NCBI GenBank assembly: GCA_002317475.1 | Contig: DCIS01000051.1 | Location: 1 to 8,706 of the forward strand | Length of the DNA stretch: 8,706 nucleotides | DNA from: Prevotellaceae bacterium UBA1720 | GTDB taxonomy: Bacteria > Bacteroidota > Bacteroidia > Bacteroidales > Bacteroidaceae | Direction: 5' to 3' | Shown here: piece by piece, positions 4,374-8,706 of the stretch | Layout: every line of letters starts with the position of its first letter | How positions within the stretch are numbered: the first letter of the stretch is position 1 | Translations under genes and position numbers: made by a program | The notes under the pieces: model-generated | Seen by the model: the letters and a program-made list of their open reading frames with translations, nothing else | What the model was told of the DNA's origin: nothing | Databases searched by the model: none

Positions 4374-5411
4374 ATGGAAAGAATCGTAAATGAACAGGAG
4401 GTCCTGAGACTGAGGGAGTTGGTGAGCGAGGCTGAGCACATCGTGGTGACTTGCCACACCAATCCTGATGGTGATGCTATTGGTAGCATGACGGCCGTTA
4501 TACAGGTGATGGAGCGTCTGGGACGTAAGGCTGTAGGCATAGCTCCCGACCGTTGGCCTGATAACCTGCAGTGGCTCCCTGGTATGGATAAGTTGCTGAA
4601 CTACAGCAAGCAGAAAGAGGAGGCTGACGCATTGCTGAAGGAGGCTGATCTGGTGTTCATGATGGATCATGGCAGCCTGAGCCGTATGAAGGATCTGGGT
4701 GATGCTGTGGGACAGAGTCCGGCCAGGAAGGTGATGATAGACCACCATCTGGATCCCGACCATGAATGCTGCGATCTGGTGGTGTCCGAACCATCGCTCT
4801 GTGCGGCTTGCGAGGTGCTTTACCGCCTGATGGTGGATATGGGATGGGCAGAGGGTCTGACCTTCGACGAGGCTACCAGCATCTATACGGGTATGATGAC
4901 CGACACCGGTGGTTTTACCTTTGCGTCGAACCGTCCCGAGGTGTTCCTCATCGTAAGTCGTCTGCTGGAAACGGGTATAGACAAGGACCGCATCTACCGT
5001 AATGTCTTCTACACCGCAAGTCCCGACCGCTACCGCTTGATGGGCTATCTGCTGTATGTGAAGATGGAGCTGATACGCGACCTCAATGCCTCTATCATGT
5101 CGCTGACCAACGAGGAGCGCCGACAGTTCAAGATACGCAACGGTGAAACGGACGGATACGTCAACCTGCCCCTGCAGATCGAGCGCATGAGACTGAGCAT
5201 CTTCCTGCGTGAGGACACCGAGCGAAAAGGAGTGATACGCGTCTCGCTGAGAAGCGTGGATGACTTCCCCTGCAATAAGATGTCCGAGGAGTTCTTCAAT
5301 GGTGGTGGACATAAGAATGCCTCTGGTGGCACCATCTATGGCACTATGGACGAGGCCATCGAACTGGTACACACGGCCATCCATAAATATGCCCCATTGC
5401 TGAAAGGATAA
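4374..5411 (+). CDS. DHH/DHHA1 phosphoesterase, NrnA-like (nanoRNase / pAp phosphatase)
   Basis: This cytoplasmic, Mn-dependent phosphoesterase belongs to the DHH superfamily. NrnA-type members degrade 2-5-nt RNA and often dephosphorylate 3'-phosphoadenosine 5'-phosphate. At 345 aa it has typical length. The DHH domain shows motif I CHTNPDGDAIGS (27-38, with H28, D32, D34), motif II around D98 (MMDHGSLSR), motif III DHH (123-125) and motif IV TGMMTDTGGF (172-181, with D177). The C-terminal DHHA1 substrate-binding domain ends in FFNGGGHKNASGG (307-319). All core metal ligands are present, so it should be active. It is translationally close to rpe (2-bp gap) and probably shares its promoter. 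In many Bacteroidales I recall comEC lying between rpe and this gene; here it is absent. RecJ-like or cyclic-dinucleotide activity cannot be excluded from sequence alone. Confidence 0.92.
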   Translation: MERIVNEQEVLRLRELVSEAEHIVVTCHTNPDGDAIGSMTAVIQVMERLGRKAVGIAPDRWPDNLQWLPGMDKLLNYSKQKEEADALLKEADLVFMMDHGSLSRMKDLGDAVGQSPARKVMIDHHLDPDHECCDLVVSEPSLCAACEVLYRLMVDMGWAEGLTFDEATSIYTGMMTDTGGFTFASNRPEVFLIVSRLLETGIDKDRIYRNVFYTASPDRYRLMGYLLYVKMELIRDLNASIMSLTNEERRQFKIRNGETDGYVNLPLQIERMRLSIFLREDTERKGVIRVSLRSVDDFPCNKMSEEFFNGGGHKNASGGTIYGTMDEAIELVHTAIHKYAPLLKG

Positions 5412-5413
5412 AC

Positions 5414-5464
5414 CCTAGGAACCCCTAGGAAACCTAGGAACAAGAAACATAGAAACTCAGAAAC
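5414..5464. repeat. Degenerate short tandem repeats upstream of the DUF4827-like gene
   Basis: CCTAGGAA occurs three times (5414-5421, 5424-5431, 5433-5440). AAGAAAC, ATAGAAAC and TCAGAAAC follow (5442-5464). The period drifts between 7 and 10 bp. The whole gap between the DHH gene and the lipoprotein gene (5412-5479) is occupied by this array, and no clear promoter is visible in it. The same (C/T)AGAAAC unit recurs right after the lipoprotein gene. Confidence 0.75.
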
Positions 5465-5479
5465 GAAATATAAGAGAAT

Positions 5480-6193
5480 ATGAAGAAAGTAATTTATATG
5501 ATGGTGGGCTTGATACTGATGGGCTTTGCCTTGCAGTCTTGCTCGGATGAGGAATCCTATGCTGACCAGAAGGAGAAGGAGCGTAATGCCATTGCTTACT
5601 TCCTGTCACGTAACCCCCTGGTGCTGGTGAATAATTCCGGCGACACCTTGCTCAATACTCCTGGTATCAAAGTAATCACTGAGGAGCAGTTTGAGGCACA
5701 GGACTACACCACCAATCTGGACGAGAACGAGTATGTGCTCTTCCATAGCACAGGTGTGTACATGCAGATCGTACGCGAGGGTGTGGGAGAAAAGCTTGAG
5801 GATGGCGATACCAAGCGCGTGCTTTGCCGCTACTGGGAATGGAACATCCTGGGCGACAGTCTGCAAACCACCGATATGGTGCCTTACTATGCTACCAATC
5901 CCGAGGTGATGAATGTGTCCAACAACAGCGGTACGATCTCCGCTACCTTCGACACTACGGTGAACGGTGGTGGAGCGATGTATCTGACCTACAAGGGTAC
6001 GGATGGAACACTGGCTGTACCTTCGGGTTGGTTGGCTCCCCTTACTTATCTGAAGTTGGGTAGACAGAGTACGCCTGATGGGGGTATAGCAAAGGTTCGA
6101 CTGATCGTGCCTCATAGCGCTGGTCACAGCTATGCAACCAATTACGTGTACCCCTGCTTCTATGAAATCACCTATCAGGAGATGAGAAACTAG
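5480..6193 (+). CDS. DUF4827-like lipoprotein (FKBP-like fold suspected)
   Basis: This 237-aa secreted lipoprotein has MKK, a hydrophobic segment, and lipobox LQSC with Cys21. The mature end CSDEES is acidic, again like a Bacteroidetes surface-export signal. The rest (about 30-235) contains ITEEQFEAQDYTT, a run VYMQIVREGVGEKLEDGDT (93-111) and a C-terminal block SYATNYVYPCFYEITYQ. 'MQIVREG.GEKLEDGD' followed by strand-rich sequence resembles FKBP-type peptidyl-prolyl isomerases, and I recall DUF4827 proteins being placed near that fold and encoded just after the DHH gene in Bacteroidales. Catalytic isomerase activity is not demonstrated by anything here. It starts 68 bp after the DHH gene and may be read from the rpe promoter. 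Its TAG stop (6191-6193) is formed by the first TAGAAAC unit of the downstream array. Confidence 0.8.
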   Translation: MKKVIYMMVGLILMGFALQSCSDEESYADQKEKERNAIAYFLSRNPLVLVNNSGDTLLNTPGIKVITEEQFEAQDYTTNLDENEYVLFHSTGVYMQIVREGVGEKLEDGDTKRVLCRYWEWNILGDSLQTTDMVPYYATNPEVMNVSNNSGTISATFDTTVNGGGAMYLTYKGTDGTLAVPSGWLAPLTYLKLGRQSTPDGGIAKVRLIVPHSAGHSYATNYVYPCFYEITYQEMRN

Positions 6194-6270
6194 AAACTAG
6201 AAACCAGAAACCTAGAAACCAGAAACCTAGAAACCAGAAACCAGAAACCAGAAACCAGAAACCTAGAACC
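6184..6270. repeat. Tandem heptamer/octamer array (C/T)AGAAAC between convergent genes
   Basis: About a dozen units run head to tail: GAGAAAC, TAGAAAC twice, CAGAAAC, CTAGAAAC, CAGAAAC, CTAGAAAC, then four CAGAAAC (6235-6262) and a final CTAGAAC. The array begins inside the last codons of the DUF4827-like gene and supplies its stop codon. It ends 14 bp before the hemW stop on the other strand. No hairpin terminator is seen between the two convergent genes. Copy number is likely to vary by slippage. Confidence 0.9.
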
Positions 6271-6283
6271 TCAAGTTCTTACG

Positions 6284-7405
6284 CTACATAAAGAGATCAC
6301 TCATCACCTGATTGGAAACAAATATGCCTCCCCTGGTGAGGTGAAGGGATTGCCCCGTCTTTTGCAGATTGCCTTGCAGGAGATGGGGTTTTGCTTGCTC
6401 CAGAAGATAGTCGTGGCATGACTGACCGAAACGCAGGAGAAGGTGTTGCAGGTCAATGCCTTGGTGGGTACGAAGGCGCGTCATGACGTGTTCGTTGTAG
6501 AGGTCGGTCTCGGTGAGTTGCTCCGTCTCATAGCATGCTCCGTGAGCGATATACCCCAGCAGGTCACTCTCGTTCCAGCGACGAACGTCCTTGCCATCGT
6601 ACGAGTGTGCCCCTGCACCGAATCCCAGGTAGGGTAGTCCCTCCCAGTAACTGCTGTTGTGGCGCGAATGGAACCCTGGAAGAGCAAAATTGGAAATCTC
6701 GTAGTGCTGGAATCCCGCTTCACTTAGTTGCTGGCAGAGGTGCTCGTAGCACCAGAGCGAGGTGTCCTCGTCCATCTCCTCTATCTGCCCCTTGTCCCTG
6801 AGACGTGTGATGGGGGTGCCCTCCTCGTACATCAGACTGTAGGCGCTGAGGTGTGGCGTACGGAGCGAGATGGCTTTCCGTACGTCCTGCTCCCAGATCT
6901 GGCGTGTCTGTCCTGGGATGCCGTAGATCAGGTCAATGCTGAGATTGGTGAATCCTGCGTCCTGCAACATACTGACGGCCCTCTCTGCCTGCTGGCTGTT
7001 GTGGCGTCGGTTCAGGAAGTGCAGCAGTTGGTCGTTGAAGGTCTGGGTGCCCATGCTCACACGGTTCACAGGGGTGTCCTTGAGCATGGCTATCCATTCG
7101 GAAGTGACATCATCGGGGTTAGCCTCAACGGTGACCTCTGCATCTGTGGCCAGAGGAAAAATCTCGGCAGTACGCAACAGAACCTTCTGCAAAAGAGAGG
7201 GCGGAAGGGTAGAGGGCGTACCTCCTCCTACATATAAAGTATTATACGCGCGTGCACGTGTGAGTAATTCGTCTTTCCGCTCCAGCATCTCCCTGCAGAG
7301 CTGCTCCACATAGGCTTCACGCTTATCGAGGTGAAGGGTGGAGTAGAAGTCGCAGTAGATGCAGCGACTCTGACAAAAAGGGATGTGGATGTATATGCCG
7401 GCCAT
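6284..7405 (-). CDS. hemW: HemW-type radical SAM protein (heme chaperone; formerly 'HemN-like')
   Basis: HemW binds heme and is thought to pass it to membrane heme proteins; it is often misannotated as oxygen-independent coproporphyrinogen III oxidase. At 373 aa it has the HemW length. Residues C11, C15 and C18 form the radical SAM CxxxCxxC site, followed by D19-F20. True HemN has a fourth Cys where this protein has Phe, which separates the two. GGGTPS (60-65) is the SAM-binding loop, and EANPDD (94-99) and DLIYGIPGQT (158-167) are further barrel motifs. HNSSYW (249-254) matches the HemW motif HNxxYW, followed by GFGAGAHS (261-268) and the C-terminal HemN_C-like region. The start MAGIYIHIPFC is canonical. 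The gene is convergent with the DUF4827-like gene and divergent from the EF-G2-like gene, with a promoter at 7454-7484. Confidence 0.95.
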   Translation of the reverse strand: MAGIYIHIPFCQSRCIYCDFYSTLHLDKREAYVEQLCREMLERKDELLTRARAYNTLYVGGGTPSTLPPSLLQKVLLRTAEIFPLATDAEVTVEANPDDVTSEWIAMLKDTPVNRVSMGTQTFNDQLLHFLNRRHNSQQAERAVSMLQDAGFTNLSIDLIYGIPGQTRQIWEQDVRKAISLRTPHLSAYSLMYEEGTPITRLRDKGQIEEMDEDTSLWCYEHLCQQLSEAGFQHYEISNFALPGFHSRHNSSYWEGLPYLGFGAGAHSYDGKDVRRWNESDLLGYIAHGACYETEQLTETDLYNEHVMTRLRTHQGIDLQHLLLRFGQSCHDYLLEQAKPHLLQGNLQKTGQSLHLTRGGIFVSNQVMSDLFM

Positions 7406-7453
7406 TTGACGTAAGTTATCTCCGTAGTTCTATATTGTGCACTCAAACGATTG

Positions 7454-7484
7454 CAAAATTACCTCTTTTTGACGAGAAACGAAA
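7454..7484 (-). promoter_or_regulatory. Promoter for hemW
   Basis: Read on the minus strand, TAATTTTG (plus 7454-7461) is a perfect TAnnTTTG box. A -33 candidate TTTC (plus 7481-7484, one mismatch from TTTG) lies 19 bp upstream of it. Transcription would start near 7448, leaving a leader of about 43 nt. Confidence 0.6.
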
Positions 7485-7500
7485 AAAAAGGTACGTTTGT

Positions 7501-7531
7501 TTTGCGAATTAAAAGAAAATTGCTAATTTTA
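7501..7531 (+). promoter_or_regulatory. Promoter for the EF-G2-like gene
   Basis: TTTG (7501-7504), a 19-bp spacer and TAATTTTA (7524-7531) match the Bacteroidetes promoter with one mismatch in the last base. Its -33 element is only 16 bp from that of the divergent hemW promoter, so a regulator bound between them could act on both. The leader to the ATG at 7577 would be about 40 nt and A-rich, with no Shine-Dalgarno site. Confidence 0.6.
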
Positions 7532-7576
7532 TACCCGAATACGAAAAAGATATTCTAACCTAAAAACATATTTATC

Positions 7577-8706
7577 ATGAAAACTTATCAAACACATGAC
7601 ATCAAGAACATTGCCATGCTTGGTAATGATGGTGCAGGTAAGACAACCCTGACCGAGTCTCTGCTCTACGAAGCAGGTATCATTAAGCGCCGTGGTCGCA
7701 TCACTCAGCAGAATACCGTGAGCGACTATTTCCCCGTAGAGCAGGAGTATGGATACTCAGTGTTCAGCACAGTATTCCATGTAGAGTGGAATGGCAAGAA
7801 GCTCAATATTATTGACTGCCCAGGCGCTGATGACTTCGCTGGTAGCTATATTACCGCACTGAACGTAACTGATACTGCTGTCCTGCTGCTTAATGGCCAG
7901 TATGGCGTTGAGGTAGGTACACAGAACCACTTCCGTATCACCGAGAAGTTGGGTAAGCCTGTCATCTTCCTCGTTAACCAGTTGGATAGCGAAAACTGCG
8001 ACTATGATAACATCCTGGAGCAACTGACCAATATCTATGGTCCCAAGGTTGTGCCCATTCAGTACCCCATTGAGACTGGTCCAAACTTCAACAGCCTGAT
8101 TGATGTACTGCTGATGAAGAAGTACTCATGGAAGCCCGAGGGTGGTGCTCCCATCATCGAGGAGATTCCCGCTGACCAGCTGGAGAAGGCTCAGGAGATG
8201 CACAAAGCTCTGGTAGAGGCTGCTGCTGAGCACGACGAGAGCCTGATGGAGAAGTTCTTCGAGAGCGAGAACCTGACCGAGGACGAGATGCGTGAAGGTA
8301 TCCGTAAGGGTCTGGCAAGCCGTGGCATGTTCCCCGTATTCTGCGTATGTGCAGGTAAGGACATGGGTGTTCGCCGCTTGATGGAGTTCCTCGGTAACGT
8401 TGTTCCCTTCGTTGACGAGATGCCCGCTGTACACAATACCCGTGGTGAGGTGGTTAATCCTACTGTTGATGGTCCTACCAGCCTTTACTTCTTCAAGACC
8501 GCTGTTGAGCCCCATATCGGTGAGGTTCAGTACTTCAAGGTGATGAGTGGTAAGGTACACGAAGGTGATGACTTTACCAACGCTGACCGTGGTTCGAAGG
8601 AGCGTATTGCTCAGTTGTTCGTATGTGCAGGTGCCAACCGTGAGAAGGTAGAGGAGATGGTAGCTGGTGATATCGGTTGTACCGTGAAGCTGAAGGACGT
8701 GAAGAC
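7577..8706 (+). CDS. fusA2: EF-G2-type elongation factor G paralog, N-terminal half (partial at right edge)
   Basis: The frame is open from ATG 7577 to the window end, giving 376 complete codons of a family about 700 aa long. It covers the G domain, the G' insert and the start of domain II. The P-loop is GNDGAGKTT (16-24). The switch I region reads PVEQEYGYS (53-61) where canonical EF-G has the conserved RGIT segment. The G3 motif is DCPGADDF (80-87) where canonical EF-G has DTPGHVDF, so the catalytic His is Ala84. G4 is NQLD (134-137) where NKxD is usual. This is the pattern of Bacteroidetes EF-G2. The Bacteroides thetaiotaomicron EF-G2 is reported to support translation without GTP hydrolysis and to be needed for gut colonisation. 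The same property here is inferred. It would act in translocation on the ribosome, and is divergent from hemW. Confidence 0.88.
   Translation, partial: MKTYQTHDIKNIAMLGNDGAGKTTLTESLLYEAGIIKRRGRITQQNTVSDYFPVEQEYGYSVFSTVFHVEWNGKKLNIIDCPGADDFAGSYITALNVTDTAVLLLNGQYGVEVGTQNHFRITEKLGKPVIFLVNQLDSENCDYDNILEQLTNIYGPKVVPIQYPIETGPNFNSLIDVLLMKKYSWKPEGGAPIIEEIPADQLEKAQEMHKALVEAAAEHDESLMEKFFESENLTEDEMREGIRKGLASRGMFPVFCVCAGKDMGVRRLMEFLGNVVPFVDEMPAVHNTRGEVVNPTVDGPTSLYFFKTAVEPHIGEVQYFKVMSGKVHEGDDFTNADRGSKERIAQLFVCAGANREKVEEMVAGDIGCTVKLKDVK

Noticed and set aside
4176..5384. 402-codon minus-strand open frame across rpe and the DHH gene
   Set aside because: It lies antisense to two clearly recognised genes; its translation is rich in His, Gln and Ser without domain motifs, as expected from codon bias of the real strand.
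6191..6270. CRISPR array
   Set aside because: The units are 7-8 bp in direct tandem with no spacers, and no cas genes are present.

Overview
The window looks like chromosomal DNA of a Bacteroidales bacterium, most likely Prevotella-like. Four lines of evidence point there. Several genes are preceded by the Bacteroidetes-type promoter (TTTG or TTG, about 20 bp, then TAnnTTTG) and lack clear Shine-Dalgarno sites. Two lipoproteins carry acidic residues just after the lipobox cysteine, as in Bacteroidetes surface export signals. The EF-G paralog is of the Bacteroidetes EF-G2 type. The gene set (CLC-CBS, fmt, rpe, DHH phosphoesterase, DUF4827-like lipoprotein, hemW) is also typical of the order. 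Coding DNA is fairly GC-balanced and intergenic DNA is clearly AT-rich.

Layout. Positions 1-69 are the last codons of a probable CLC chloride channel with a C-terminal CBS domain, followed by fmt (135-1088). Next comes a long inverted repeat (1108-1196), then an orphan ECF sigma factor (1366-1974) with its own promoter. A roughly 1.06 kb stretch (1975-3032) has no long gene but is structured. It holds a 15-bp direct repeat, a 35-codon small ORF followed by a good intrinsic terminator, an orphan promoter, a 206-bp segment bounded by 24-bp perfect inverted repeats with a 26-bp AT palindrome inside, and a heptamer tandem repeat. A monocistronic unit follows: promoter, a 160-aa lipoprotein of unknown family, and a strong terminator. 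A canonical promoter then drives rpe and, 2 bp downstream, a DHH/DHHA1 phosphoesterase. A DUF4827-like lipoprotein comes next, with short AGAAAC-type tandem repeats on both sides. The convergent hemW gene (minus strand, 6284-7405) is divergent from an EF-G2-type factor (fusA2-like) that runs off the right end.

How the genes relate. Most are housekeeping: initiator tRNA formylation, the pentose phosphate pathway, nanoRNA or nucleotide phosphoester turnover, heme trafficking and translation elongation. From memory, fmt and rpe are usually close together in Bacteroidales, with comEC between rpe and the DHH gene. Here the sigma factor, the repeat-rich DNA and the lipoprotein unit separate fmt from rpe, and comEC is absent from that position. 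The accessory part is therefore roughly 1089-3640. The most interesting items are the small ORF with its terminator, the inverted-repeat-bounded segment with a nearby promoter lacking a gene, the repeat arrays around the DUF4827-like gene, and the EF-G2 G domain, in which the catalytic His position is Ala.
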